A stretch of 64,000 nucleotides of DNA from Fischerella sp. PCC 9605 (GCF_000517105.1 NZ_KI912152.1:340192-404191); one strand, 5' to 3'. Shown: positions 35,032 through 45,124, counted from the first letter of the stretch. Translations and numbers: made by a program. Notes: generated from the sequence alone by a model not told the origin.

Positions 35032-35061
35032 AAAAGCACTCTCTCCAAAGGGGGCGCTTTT
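35032..35061 (+). terminator. psbA terminator
   Basis: AAAAGC (35032-35037) pairs with GCTTTT (35056-35061) around a partly paired GC-rich loop, 40 bp after the psbA stop. Confidence 0.45.
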
Positions 35062-35143
35062 GAGTTTCTAGTGGCAGGGATGTCAATGTTTTCATGGTAA
35101 AAGTAAGGCAAGCAGTCTAAACTTAATAAGAAAAAAAGCTGTT

Positions 35144-36379
35144 ATGCCCAAAATCTACAAACTCAAGGTAGATAACCATACCGAACTTATAAGCACGCCA
35201 AAAACTAAATATATAGTAGGTATAGCACAGGTTGCAAATTTCCCATGTGACTTACCACTATCAGCTAACGTCAGAGAACCCAACCCAAATAGTTCGATTT
35301 GCAAGCAAATCCTTGATAGTCTATTCGTAGCGCCAGAGAAGTTTGTAGAGAAACACAATGGCATAATTATATCCGCACACAAAGTAACAGAAGTAGCCAA
35401 AGGCGAGTTAGAAATCGAAATTCTAGAGGAGTCTGAGGAATACAGCCACTACGGCATAGCCAACGGTGGTAATAGTGTAGCGATGTTTAGCAAAGCTCAA
35501 GCCTATAAGTACAATCTAGAAAAAGCCAGAGTCAAAGTTACAATCCACGTCGGCTTAACCGAAAAAGAAGTAAGAGATATTGCCCTCGCCGCCAATACCA
35601 ACGCCCCAGTCGATGCGAGTTCGCGCATCAACACTCGCGGCGATTATGATTTCATCAAGACATATATAGCCCAGTTAGAATCAAAAGAAAAAAGAAAATT
35701 TCGCATCCGCTACTACCAAAACCAAAGCGGAATACCAAAAAATGCTCATTGCTCAATAGGTCACATCCTCAAGCTGATCAACTGTTTAGACTGCAACCGC
35801 TACAACGGAGATAGTGACAAAAGGCGAGGAAAACACCCAACCAGTTTAAAAACACCTACTGAGATCAACGAAACAGAAAAAGAAAGGATTAACCGCCTGT
35901 TACACCTACTAACATCTGCCCTGTGGATTGAACAACGCCTTTACACAATCATTGACGAATACCTGAGAAACCCCCGCCGCAAAGGGGTAAACAATTTAGC
36001 CAGCATTGACACCAAAAAGAATACTCTTCTGCCTGACAGTAAATACTCCTTTGGATTTGGTGCGCCTGGAGATTTAGCCCTACCAGTAGTAGCTGCATTT
36101 AGGGTATTCCTAGACAAGGAATATCAATGGATTATGCCCTTTGAGGAATTTTCAGAAGGGCTAATCAAACACCTCTGGGAGAAACACTTCTGCGAATATC
36201 TAAAAAAGGAACATGTTGCTGGCAAGTCTTTAGGAGTTGAAATCAACCGCAATCAAGAAATTTGGGAAAATCTATACACCTGTGCGTCGCTCTACCTGAA
36301 CAATTTGTATAGAAAAATTATTAATTCTAAGTCTAATGTAAACGGTAAATCAAAACCAAAACTAGTATTGACATCATGA
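35144..36379 (+). CDS. AIPR family abortive-infection phage-resistance protein
   Basis: 411 residues. The AIPR core is recognisable: A-N-V-R-E-P-N-P-N-S-S-I-C-K-Q-I-L-D-S-L (about 41-60), P-E-K-F-V-E-K-H-N-G-I-I-I-S-A (about 63-77) and I-A-N-G-G-N-S-V-A-M-F (about 105-115, equivalent to the family's V-N-G-G-Q-T block), then V-R-D-I-A-L-A-A-N-T-N-A-P-V. AIPR proteins are toxic or nuclease-like effectors in phage resistance, and related folds bind DNA. No obvious antitoxin is paired. A terminator follows at 36433, so it is a single-gene unit. The assignment is by motif order. Confidence 0.7.
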   Translation: MPKIYKLKVDNHTELISTPKTKYIVGIAQVANFPCDLPLSANVREPNPNSSICKQILDSLFVAPEKFVEKHNGIIISAHKVTEVAKGELEIEILEESEEYSHYGIANGGNSVAMFSKAQAYKYNLEKARVKVTIHVGLTEKEVRDIALAANTNAPVDASSRINTRGDYDFIKTYIAQLESKEKRKFRIRYYQNQSGIPKNAHCSIGHILKLINCLDCNRYNGDSDKRRGKHPTSLKTPTEINETEKERINRLLHLLTSALWIEQRLYTIIDEYLRNPRRKGVNNLASIDTKKNTLLPDSKYSFGFGAPGDLALPVVAAFRVFLDKEYQWIMPFEEFSEGLIKHLWEKHFCEYLKKEHVAGKSLGVEINRNQEIWENLYTCASLYLNNLYRKIINSKSNVNGKSKPKLVLTS

Positions 36380-36432
36380 ACTACCCGCCCTTACTGATGC
36401 AGAAGGTGGGGACTTCCACAATTTCGTGAAGA

Positions 36433-36463
36433 GGGGAATGACAAACTATCATTCCCCCTTTTT
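36433..36463 (+). terminator. intrinsic terminator
   Basis: GGGGAATG (36433-36440) pairs with CATTCCCC (36450-36457), followed by CTTTTTA. Confidence 0.75.
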
Positions 36464-36522
36464 ATAGGTATAACAGTACAAGTGCTTCGCACAACTTTCA
36501 TGCTCTAAATGAAGGTCGTGCA

Positions 36523-36675
36523 ATGAGTACTGTAGTTAATTCTAAACCATCTACCAAAAAACTAAAACAGCAGCAAACGCAAATTGTTAGTCCTCAAGAA
36601 GTTGAGTATCTCGAACTCCAAGCAGCTAAGGCTTACGAAATGGCTAACTACTACCATCTGAGATACAACTACTAA
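36523..36675 (+). CDS. 50-residue hypothetical protein
   Basis: ATG 36523 to TAA 36675. Basic, Gln/Lys-rich N terminus and a helical Ala/Glu/Tyr-rich C terminus (E-V-E-Y-L-E-L-Q-A-A-K-A-Y-E-M). Its own terminator follows at 36715. It is close ahead of the Gp157 gene and may be a small phage-type accessory protein. Confidence 0.5.
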   Translation: MSTVVNSKPSTKKLKQQQTQIVSPQEVEYLELQAAKAYEMANYYHLRYNY

Positions 36676-36714
36676 CAAGTTCAAATTCTCTCACCACCAT
36701 TAATTCTCTCTCTG

Positions 36715-36742
36715 AACCAGCAGTATTCTATGCTGGTTTTTC
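36715..36742 (+). terminator. intrinsic terminator
   Basis: AACCAGCA (36715-36722) pairs with TGCTGGTT (36731-36738), followed by TTT. Confidence 0.7.
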
Positions 36743-36760
36743 CATAATTAGGAGTAAAAA

Positions 36761-37363
36761 ATGACTCAAGAAATCGAAAAAGAAATCAACCAGCTTACTC
36801 TCAAAGAACTCTCCCTCGATGCTGCTAAACTGTGGTCTCAAATTGAAGAGGCTACACAGTCAGAAGAAGAGGGGTTAGTCGAACAACTCGTACAAAACCT
36901 CATAGCTGTCCAAGATGGTATCGAAACTAAGATTGACGCTATAGCCTGGGTAGTTGACCAGCTAAATCTTGATCTAGAGGTATGGGAAGAAAGGAAAGCA
37001 CGGGTAGTAGAACTCCACGACCAGATAATCAAGCGCCGGAAAACCCAGTTATCGCAAATTAAGCAAGGATTAATTCACCTCCATACAGTAGGATTAATTA
37101 ATGATAAAAGTATAGGTAAAACAAGGGAGATTGAAATCAGAGACAATCCGCCCAAAGTAGCTAAATTATTAATAGAGGTAGACGATGAAGATTTCCCTTC
37201 GGAGTTTAGAAATATTAAGTATCTAGCTAATAATCAAGCAATATTAGATGCTTACAAAACTGGTAAAGATGTTAGCAATATTGCTGAGATAACTATCGGA
37301 AAGCAGGTAAGATTTCAAGTCAAATCAGGTAGAAAAAATGTAAATAAACAAACCACAACTTAA
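36761..37363 (+). CDS. siphovirus Gp157-like protein
   Basis: 200 residues with AGGAG before the ATG. Residues 1-105 are a continuous coiled coil (L-W-S-Q-I-E-E-A, then I-A-W-V-V-D-Q-L-N-L-D-L-E-V-W-E-E-R-K). Residues 120-190 form the compact Gp157 end: R-E-I-E-I-R-D-N-P-P-K-V, D-F-P-S-E-F-R-N, A-I-L-D-A-Y-K-T-G-K-D-V. Gp157 proteins come from Streptococcus phages, where they are linked to phage resistance; elsewhere they sit beside recombination genes. No recombinase is adjacent here. Confidence 0.75.
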   Translation: MTQEIEKEINQLTLKELSLDAAKLWSQIEEATQSEEEGLVEQLVQNLIAVQDGIETKIDAIAWVVDQLNLDLEVWEERKARVVELHDQIIKRRKTQLSQIKQGLIHLHTVGLINDKSIGKTREIEIRDNPPKVAKLLIEVDDEDFPSEFRNIKYLANNQAILDAYKTGKDVSNIAEITIGKQVRFQVKSGRKNVNKQTTT

Positions 37364-37440
37364 GAGCATACGCCCCAATCAAATGAGCAATCAAATATAG
37401 GCATCTCCTATCAATTACTACAAGTATTTATCAAATGGTT

Positions 37441-37470
37441 GGGCTGAAGTCCAGCCATGTTTATTTTTTT
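37441..37470 (+). terminator. possible terminator
   Basis: GGCTG AAGT CCAGCC hairpin followed by TTTATTTTTTT, 75 bp after the Gp157 gene. Confidence 0.4.
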
Positions 37471-37655
37471 GACGCACTCCCATGATTTAAATCTAGGGGA
37501 TTTTCATTCATGTGTTACGAGGCAGTCGCGCATACGTGCCTTTCCACCTTTCTTCCCGCTTCTTTGACTCTTAACTAGACTGTTGAGCATCCCCGTCAGA
37601 CCGTCCCCACAAGCAACTTTCTTACAGAGAAGCATTTCCCGCCTGTCCCCTACAC

Positions 37656-37982
37656 TTATAGGATTTCTTCTAAATCTTTACCTTCCAAAGGTTCTCGTGA
37701 TGTGTGCCGGACAGCCAGGATGTAAACTGTTTCTGTTGCATCCTGGACAGTAAAAATAATCCGATATTTTTTCCGGTAAATGAGATGACGGATTTCCTGG
37801 GTAAACTCGTCCTGTTCCGGTATCTTGGAACACCGCCGGGGAGAATCCTTGAGGGAATTAAGGGCTGTCATAACGCCATTAAACCACTTATCGGCGGCAC
37901 TGGGGTTTGTCTGTTGTATCCACAGATAGGTTTCCTCGATATGCTGGGTGGCAAGGACAGAAAGTTCAACCTTGAATGTCAT
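37656..37982 (-). CDS. RelE/ParE-type toxin
   Basis: 108 residues from ATG 37982 (a longer start at 38006 lies inside the antitoxin gene). Pattern V-E-L-S-V-L-A-T-Q-H-I-E-E-T-Y-L-W-I, A-A-D-K-W-F-N-G-V, E-I-R-H-L-I-Y-R-K-K-Y-R-I-I-F-T-V and V-Y-I-L-A-V-R-H-T-S-R is the ParE/RelE fold with the basic central sheet and the terminal R-H. It overlaps the antitoxin by 17 bp as the downstream gene of the operon. Either gyrase inhibition or mRNA cleavage is possible. Confidence 0.85.
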   Translation of the reverse strand: MTFKVELSVLATQHIEETYLWIQQTNPSAADKWFNGVMTALNSLKDSPRRCSKIPEQDEFTQEIRHLIYRKKYRIIFTVQDATETVYILAVRHTSREPLEGKDLEEIL

Positions 37983-38253
37983 GTTTCTTTCGCATTGCCT
38001 CTGCAAAGTCCTCTAAAGCCACGGTCTTTCCGTCTTTTACGTCCTGCAAGCCCTGCTTTATGGCTTCAACGGTTTCCAGATACTCAATCCGGTCAAGAAG
38101 AGCTTGGTACGCTTCTGCGTCCTGCACGACAAGTTCTGCCTTGCCATTAATCGTTAACACTACAGGTTCCTTTGTATCCTTCATCTGCTCAATGAACTTA
38201 AGCGTATTGCGTTTGAAGTTGGAAAGGGAATCAATATCACGGCTAATATTCAT
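37966..38253 (-). CDS. Phd/YefM-type antitoxin
   Basis: 95 residues. L-S-N-F-K-R-N-T-L-K-F-I-E-Q-M, then E-P-V-V-L-T-I-N-G-K-A-E-L-V-V-Q-D-A-E-A-Y-Q is the Phd/YefM DNA-binding domain. The C-terminal helices that wrap the toxin follow. It precedes and overlaps the toxin gene and probably represses the operon. Length normal. Confidence 0.85.
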   Translation of the reverse strand: MNISRDIDSLSNFKRNTLKFIEQMKDTKEPVVLTINGKAELVVQDAEAYQALLDRIEYLETVEAIKQGLQDVKDGKTVALEDFAEAMRKKHDIQG

Positions 38254-38489
38254 CTTTACACCCTTGCACTAAATATGATGCAAATTTGATGCTAACTGAT
38301 TTTGAGGGGATAAGCAAGCTTTCTCCAATCCCTGACGAGAACGTTATTGCTATGACCAAGCCACAGGGATTCTAAACTGGTGAAACAAGTGCAGAATTAA
38401 TCGAGCCTAAATTCGAGTGAAGACAATTATCTTGCATTGCAATGCAGCGCAAGACAAAATCGAGTAAAGAGCATATAGTGAAGATTTGT

Positions 38490-38732
38490 ATGAGTAAAGA
38501 AAATATTACCTTCCGCCTTGATAGCGAAAAGCGGGCATTGTTGGACAAAATAGCTGCTGGACTTGACCGGGATAGAACTTATATCCTCAATGAAGCAGTT
38601 GATATATATCTTGATTTGTATCAGTGGCAGGTAGCAGAGATTGAGGCAGGAATCAAAGAGGCTGATGCTGGCGACTTTGCAACAGACGAAGAAGTGAATA
38701 CTGTTTTTGCAAAGTTAACCAATGCAGATTAA
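38490..38732 (+). CDS. ribbon-helix-helix antitoxin (CopG/ParD type)
   Basis: 80 residues from ATG 38490 (M-S-K-E-N-I-T-F-R-L); an upstream ATG at 38442 adds 16 residues. N-I-T-F-R-L then K-R-A-L-L-D-K-I-A and R-T-Y-I-L-N-E-A-V-D-I-Y-L form the RHH fold, and the acidic tail would hold the toxin. Its stop overlaps the start of a broken toxin gene, so it is now an orphan antitoxin. Confidence 0.75.
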   Translation: MSKENITFRLDSEKRALLDKIAAGLDRDRTYILNEAVDIYLDLYQWQVAEIEAGIKEADAGDFATDEEVNTVFAKLTNAD

Positions 38733-38836
38733 GTGGCTCAAAAAAGCGCTCCGCAACCGCAACGCAGATTCATGAATACATTGCTCAAGATAATCCAAAG
38801 GCAGCTATTCGCATAATATTAAAAATTCAGCAATAA
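38722..38836 (+). pseudogene. ParE/RelE-type toxin fragment
   Basis: ATG 38722 gives M-Q-I-K-W-L-K-K-A-L-R-N. After a frameshift at a duplicated CGCAAC, I-H-E-Y-I-A-Q-D-N-P-K-A-A follows and then TAA at 38834, exactly where the IS701 remnant begins. Only the first ~35 residues of the toxin remain. Confidence 0.65.
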
Positions 38837-39131
38837 TTAGTATTATTGGGCGACCTTGGAGTACATATGAAATTAATTCTAATCGCTGTCTCCTTAATTC
38901 TTTTACATCCCAAGGTGATTCTGTTAAAAAATGGTGTAATGGTTGATGATTACCTAACCCTACAATTTTCACTATTTCCGGTAGAGTTTTACGTTTTATG
39001 TCAGATATAATACCCATATGTAGATACTTAAAAGCTTCAAAACTTCTGACGTCTGGAAATAGGTTTTGATAAAATTGACAGTATTCGTCTATAAATTTGA
39101 CTGTGGGTATTGGTTGACGAGGCTCTACCAT
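38805..39131 (-). pseudogene. IS701-family transposase, N-terminal fragment
   Basis: 108 residues. The N terminus (E-P-R-Q-P-I-P-T-V-K-F-I-D-E-Y-C, H-H-F-L-T-E-S-P-W-D-V, L-Q-G-R-P-I-I-L-I-I) matches cyanobacterial IS701-type transposases up to just before the first catalytic Asp. The rest of the ~400-residue protein and the right end of the element are gone. The break coincides with the toxin remnant. Confidence 0.75.
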
Positions 39132-39396
39132 AATACAGAACCCAGTTCTAAGGTTTGTCCTTAATTATACTCTCGCGAAATTGACAAAAGAGGGTTAATT
39201 ATAAATAAAAAACAGGATAATTACATATAAAATAATTATCAAAAACTAAGTTTTTATTTTAACAGCTATCTGGAATACTAAAACAAGCAGTAAATAACAT
39301 ATTGGTAGAACAAACATGGAAGGATTTTCCATCGAATAACTCACAAGCATCGCCTTAAATTTTAAGGAATATGAAAATACATTTCCTTCACCAAGA

Positions 39397-39645
39397 ATGT
39401 TTATAGACGAGATTAAGTGTGGCATTACATTTGACCGTGAAGGTTCAAAAGATGAAAAAATCAGGAAATTTTATGAGGAGTATTCATCAATCGATGAAGA
39501 TGCATTAGCTGATAAACTATATCAGCTTCTAGAAAACCAACCTTCTAGTTTTGAAACACTCTATTTGGCAATTAAGAAATTTTGGGAAGTTGAAGTAGTA
39601 AATCTCCAGGAAAGATTAAGGGAACTCAAACTTATTCCGGTATAG
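39397..39645 (+). CDS. hypothetical acidic protein
   Basis: 82 residues, acidic and helical (S-S-I-D-E-D-A-L-A-D-K-L-Y-Q-L-L-E; W-E-V-E-V-V-N-L-Q-E-R-L). No family recognised and no clear ribosome site. It is convergent with the next gene (21 bp between stops). Confidence 0.4.
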   Translation: MFIDEIKCGITFDREGSKDEKIRKFYEEYSSIDEDALADKLYQLLENQPSSFETLYLAIKKFWEVEVVNLQERLRELKLIPV

Positions 39646-39666
39646 ATAGAGTAGCTTGGCATCCTT

Positions 39667-40254
39667 CTAATTCTTCCTTTGAGCAAGATAAGCTTGACGG
39701 TAATCCTTCTTCTTTAACCTGGAAGCTTGACGTGCAGACCACTGGCGCATGGGAGTAACTTTCTCTACATGAAGTAGCTTCTGACGATAAGTTTCATTAC
39801 CCGTCAATTGTGCGATCGCACCAGCAATAAATCGAGCGCAGCGTTCTGGCTGGGATGAAACTTGTTCCTCCGCAAATCGCACCACCACCCAATTAGCATT
39901 AACGAAACACACGTTTCTGTAATCGTCTTGCCCGATGCAGTGGGTAGGCTTAAGAGTTGCAAACGAGATAGGTTCATCAACTTCCACATCCAGATGTAAC
40001 CCGGTAGTAGGTTCAACAATGAGAAAGTCAGCCGTGTAGTGCAAATCATGCCCCGGCGGTAACATTTTCTGTTGGGGGAAAACTGCATCACCAAAATAAT
40101 GCTTCAAGACATTCTCAAATAGCTTCTCACTCGCCCCCACAGGCGCATCACCCGTACCCGAAGGCACAATCACCGGGGCGAATTTCTTATCCCGTACCAA
40201 TTGAGGAACAAACACCTGGGGAAAGGATGGAACTGGTTTAGATGATTTAGACAT
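39667..40254 (-). CDS. DUF559/Vsr-like PD-(D/E)xK nuclease
   Basis: 195 residues. The core has F-E-N-V-L-K-H-Y-F-G, Y-T-A-D-F-L-I-V-E (catalytic Asp), L-H-L-D-V-E-V-D-E-P (ExD motif), D-Y-R-N-V-C-F and W-V-V-V-R-F-A-E-E-Q-V, the order of the DUF559/very-short-patch-repair-like restriction-fold nucleases. The C-terminal 50 residues are basic and suit DNA binding. It may act in restriction or repair. The catalytic residues appear intact. Confidence 0.6.
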   Translation of the reverse strand: MSKSSKPVPSFPQVFVPQLVRDKKFAPVIVPSGTGDAPVGASEKLFENVLKHYFGDAVFPQQKMLPPGHDLHYTADFLIVEPTTGLHLDVEVDEPISFATLKPTHCIGQDDYRNVCFVNANWVVVRFAEEQVSSQPERCARFIAGAIAQLTGNETYRQKLLHVEKVTPMRQWSARQASRLKKKDYRQAYLAQRKN

Positions 40255-40448
40255 AGTTAGTCAAAAGTTTAAATAATAGCCTCTAATTTCACAAATTCCT
40301 TAAACATTAAATAGTCTTATATCCAGTCTTACAGTCATATTGAAGTTGTGAAAACCAACTAATATTGGATATTTTTTAGAACTAAAATTAGATGCCAAAT
40401 CTTGTGTAGATAGGAGAAAATGCGCTCTTATACACATTAAATCGAGCT

Positions 40449-41635
40449 ATGTACAGCTTCCAGATACTCGAAGGGCTGATTCAAGAGGAATACCCTCTCA
40501 TCGCCTGCGAATCTCCCCTCCAAGAAAGACTGCGCCTACTGGTGCATATCACCCAATTCTGCCAAAACAACAACCGCAAGTGCTATCTGTGGAACTTGGG
40601 CGAAGAAGCTATCAAGGAATTGACAGTTGAGAATTCAAAATTACGGATTGCAGAATTTAAAGACTATATTCCCAAGCCAAGATACAATAAAGAAGATTAT
40701 TTTCACGTACTCAGCTTTTGGAAAGAATACCAGGAAAGCGGCGTTCTAATTATAGAGAATGTATACCCCTGGATTAAGGAAAATCGCCCAAAAGAAACTG
40801 AATTTTTATTAGTATCCGAATGGATTAAATCTTCACTAATTAATATTAAACATTACAATCAAAATACTGGTAAAATTGCCCTACTTCTAGGAGCAACTGC
40901 TGATATTAGTAGCGATATCGTAGCTGAAATTCCTATCTGGAAGCAAGATTTACCTGACGTTAGCGAAATTATTAATTCACTTACTCAAGCAGGCATACTA
41001 CCCCCAGAATACACAGAAATAGATGCCCTCACAGTAGCAAATGCCGGGATGGGGTTGTATATATCAGATATACTCAATCTACTCAAGGAAGTTAGAAAAA
41101 CCACCGACTTCATTAACTCAGAAGAAGTAGCGATCGCTCTCCTCAAACAAAAAATCCAACTCCTCAACCGCCTCTACGATATTGAATTCCTACCCCCACC
41201 CAAAGTCCAACTGGGTGGGTTAGAACTGATGCAAGAATCATTCAAAAAGTTTAAGCGCCTCCTCACCCCCCGCGCCAAACAATACAACTTGCGCGTACCA
41301 AAAGGTATTATGCTAGTGGGACCACCAGGGACGGGAAAATCCCACTCTGCGAAAGCCTGCTCGCAAAATATGGGTATTCCCCTCATCATGGTTGATTGGG
41401 GTAATTTCCGCAGTTTTGGCAACCAAGCTGAAATCAAACTCGAACGCCTGCTAAAACTAGCAGATAAATTGTCACAAATAATACTGTATTTTGACGACTT
41501 TGATAAGGGTTTTGCCGGAGATGATGACCTAGCTAAACGCCTTGCAGGTAAGCTTTTGACCTGGATGCAGGAAAGAACAAGCGAGGTGCTAGTGATTGCC
41601 TCAGTCAACCGGATGGAATGGTTGCCACCCGAACT
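40449..41635 (+). pseudogene. Ycf46-like AAA ATPase, 3' end cut by transposon B
   Basis: About 395 native residues followed by ~18 read from transposon DNA. An N-terminal Ycf46-type region is followed by Walker A G-P-P-G-T-G-K-S (about 290), V-D-W-G-N-F-R-S-F-G, Walker B I-I-L-Y-F-D-D-F-D-K-G-F-A-G and sensor 1 V-I-A-S-V-N-R-M. The protein breaks off at L-P-P-E, just before the arginine-finger stretch, so it should be inactive. Ycf46 proteins are linked to photosynthesis and carbon supply in cyanobacteria. The missing 3' end is not found beyond the transposon. Confidence 0.8.
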
Positions 41636-44600
41636 GGGGTCACCGTACCCGTGGGGGGAAAAGTGTACGCTAAAGCTAGGAAGCCTGATGTGACTGGATT
41701 TCAGGACTAATGAATTGTAATCTGAGTGGTCTGAGATTCTCCAGAGTCGTGATGAGTCGGAGATTCCAGTGATATTCCCCAATCATGTTGATATGCTCCC
41801 AACCTAGAGGTGATAAATGACATAAGTATTCTTCTCTAATAAATTGCCCGGCTTGCTGCAATGTTTCAACAGCTTTCGCTAGATAAACTGTGTTCCAGAC
41901 AATGATGGCAGCCACAACTAAATTTAGTCCACTTGCCTTGTGCCATTGGTCTTCATAGGAACGATCTACCACTTGTCCAAAACGGTGTTTGAAGACTTCT
42001 CTTGCCAATCCATTTTTAGCTTCTCCCTTATTCAAGCCAATTTGCACTCGTCGTCTGAGCAGTGGGTCTTGCAACCACAACAGAGAAAAGAGGGTGCGTT
42101 CAATTCGACCCACCTCTCGGATTGCTAGTGCTAACCCATTTTGACGAGGATAAGCCGCCAATTTCCCTAAGATTAGTGAGGCAGGTACTGTTCCTAAACG
42201 AATGGAACTGACTAAGCGCAAAATATCATCCCAGTGTTTTTCGGGAGCGGCTAAGGTTGATGGGACGTTCAGAGAGTAAAGGTTTCAATTGAGGATAATT
42301 GCAACGCGGCAAGATACTGAAGAGCTTATGGTCTTTCAAATTGCTGATGCGAGGTGCTCCCGTGAAACCCTAACAGATGACAGATCGCAAAAACCTGATC
42401 GGTGAAACCAGCCGTATCAGTGTAATGTTCTCGAATCGTCAAATCGGTTTCGTGATAGAGTAAGCCATCTAGCATGTGGGGAGCATCGCGGACGATGGAA
42501 CTAATTACTTTCGTGTGATAGGGCGCATATTGATCGGAAATGTGAGTATAAAAAACAACCGTTGGGTCAAAGCCATATTTGGCATTGATGTGAGCGGTGT
42601 AAGGGCGGCGATTGGCAATGCGAAAACTTTGTCCATCGGAAGAAGACGTAGTGCCATCGCCCCACAATTGCGCCATTGGCAGTTGATGTTGGAAATTGAC
42701 CAGCGTTGCCAAGGCTTTGCTGTAGGTTTCGGGTCGCAAATACCATTGCGAGGTCCAACTCAATTGTTCGGCGCTGATACCAGGACAAGCCTCAGCTAGA
42801 CGGGTATAGCCCAGGTTGGTTGCATCTGCCAAAATTGTGCTGAGTAAAAGCCGCTTTTGTTTAGATTCCTGGTCGGTGTGCAAATGGGTAAAGTGGCCAC
42901 TAAAGTTTGTCCAGGCATCAACCTCAATCAGTAAGTCGGTTAATTTGATGCGAGGAAGCAATTGATAAATTTGATGGGAAAGCTTTTCAGCTTCTTCAGG
43001 AACCAGTTTGGTTAAAGGCGTGATGATGAGTTTTTCATCCTCTAAACGCACATCAGTTAACTTGTTTTCAACGAGTAGAGGTTCAATATTTTTTAGGGCC
43101 TCATCCAATTCCTGTGAACGCTGCTCTAAATAGGTTTGACAATCCGTTGGAATAGTAATCGGAATTTGCTGTTGCTGCTGAAGTGCGCTCCAATCCGATG
43201 GAGGTAGTAGGTAATCATCAAAGTTACGATACTGTTTGCTACCTTTAACCGAGAGATCGCCTGAATTTAAACCGTCTTTCAACGTTGCGAGAATGCATAG
43301 CTCGTAGTAGTGACGGTCGATTTTGTCTGCCTGAAAGATATGCTCTTGCCACCGGGGTTTGATGAAATCAACTGGAGCTGTTTCAGGAACAGTACGCTGT
43401 CCAGTTTCATTAAGTTGCCGCAACACATCAATGGCTTGTGTTATGGACGTATAAGGTTTCGCCGCTTGAAACTCAAAACTTTCCAGCAGTAGGGGGGTAT
43501 ACTGCCTGAGATAGGAGTAGTGATTGTCGAGGTGATCCAAATAGTCGAAAGCGTAGGGATAAGCTAGCTTTTCGGCTTCCAGTACGGTTGCCACAAATCG
43601 TTCCCACGGGATAACTGACTCGATAGCACTGATCCAATCTTGCTCGTTCTCTCGTGCCGCAATCAGGGCTTTACCGATACTAACGTACAATCTTACCTTT
43701 TCGTTGATGGCTTTGCCGTTATTTTGAAACTCCTCTTGATGCTTGCGTTTGGCATGGTTAAATACGGTTGTCATTAACCGATCGTGCATCGACAACGCTC
43801 GGTCAATCAACTCTTGCAACTGATGGGCTAAAAAGGCAACGAGAACGGCATACCGTCGCGGTTGTTCAAATTTCCTCAGTTTTTGATTTGTGTAGCGACT
43901 TCCTTCACGCGCCAACTGGAGTAGACGATTTTGCGGAATGCCTTGGCTTAATTCGTTTGCCAGACCCAGTTGACGGATGAATTGAATGCGTTCAACCAGT
44001 CCGGGTGAAACTTTTGGGGGAAGGACGTAGTGGAGCTTGTTTGAGCCAAGTGAGTTGGGAGGGTTGTCCGTCTTGGGTTGTGATTAACTCATCTAGTTGT
44101 TGCTTTTGAGTGGCGCTAAGCGTTTGTGTTAATTGCCCAAACAGGTGCTGCTCAGTTTGCCGCCGGGTTTCCCACACTAACCGTTCAACGGTCGAGAGTG
44201 CTGGAGCAATCACTTTGCGGCGTTGTAGTTCCGCTAGCACTTCGTTTACTAAGACGATCGCTTTGTCAGTTCCCAATGCGAGCGGTTGCAGCCAGGTTTT
44301 TAGATCCTGGTAGTGAGCTTGACTAAAGGTTTGATATCCATAAATCTCCTGAATTTCACTCAGATGTTCTCGGCGTGTGGTATCGCGTTGTGCATACTGC
44401 TCGAACACGGTCGCTTCCAAATTCAGTTGTCCAGCAACATAGGACAACAGAGCGTCTGGAACCGCTTCTTGGGGTTGCAACGCTCGACCCGGGTAACGCA
44501 AATAGCATAATTGGATGGCAAATCCGAGTCGATTGTAGTTACCGCGTCGCTTCTGAATCAGCGCAATCTCCTCTGAACTTAACGTGTAATAGCGAACTCG

Positions 44601-44771
44601 CTCAAACTCACTGAGGAATTCATGACGACGGTTAAATTGTTCTCTTTGGGCAGCAGAGAGGACTTCTGGTTCTTTACGCATGCAATCACTCCTAGAACAA
44701 TATTACCAGAGTGATATTACAGGCTATTGATCCTTAGCGTACACTTTTCCCCCCACGGGTACGGTGACCCC
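41636..44771 (-). mobile_element. Tn3-family transposon B (degenerate)
   Basis: 3,136 bp with perfect 38-bp inverted repeats (41636-41673 and 44734-44771) starting GGGGTCACCGTACCCGTG, the length and GGGG start typical of Tn3. It holds only a frameshifted tnpA; no resolvase is present. The 5-bp flanks GAACT and AAATA differ, and the flanks belong to different genes, so DNA next to it was deleted or two copies recombined. Confidence 0.85.
41676..44681 (-). pseudogene. tnpA: Tn3-family transposase TnpA (three frames)
   Basis: The N-terminal frame starts at 44681 (R-R-H-E-F-L-S-E-F-E-R-V-R-Y-Y-T-L) and shifts near 44000-44020. The middle frame, to 42326, holds the central domain and the first two DDE aspartates (L-W-G-D-G-T-T-S-S-S-D; H-Y-T-D-T-A-G). 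A second disruption near 42220-42330 precedes the last frame with [13 protein letters not shown], carrying the catalytic Glu. The total is about 990 residues, normal for TnpA. Not closely similar to the transposase of element A. Inactive as read. Confidence 0.85.
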
Positions 44772-45124
44772 AAATACTCTCATTCGTATGCGCCATCTCC
44801 AGCGCCCAAAAAAATCGCTCTCCGGAAACTCCTTACCAGGCGCATGATAATATCTGCATACCACTGGTCGGCTGTGATGTTGCTGTTGCCAATTCCAGAT
44901 AAATCAACCGTCGTGCAAGCAATACCATCTTCTTGCAGTCGTTTAGCCACCTGCACTCGCAAACTGGACTTACCCATTTGACGACAGTTAAGGACGTAAC
45001 AAAACTCACCAGCCCTTAAAGCATTGTAGAGTTCTTCATCAGCCTGCCGTACTACATAGCTGGGTGCATCAATGGGAAGACGACCGCCAACATGATATTC
45101 GTAGGTGGAAATCAGCTTCTGCAC
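44772..45124 (-). pseudogene. AAA-like (AAA_35) domain protein, 3' end lost at transposon B
   Basis: ATG 45124; about 98 native residues. [28 protein letters not shown] (Walker A) and D-L-S-G-I-G are the conserved start of cyanobacterial AAA_35 proteins, usually followed by WD40 or TIR parts in signalling or conflict proteins. Homology stops at R-S-F near 44830, just short of the transposon end. Confidence 0.75.
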
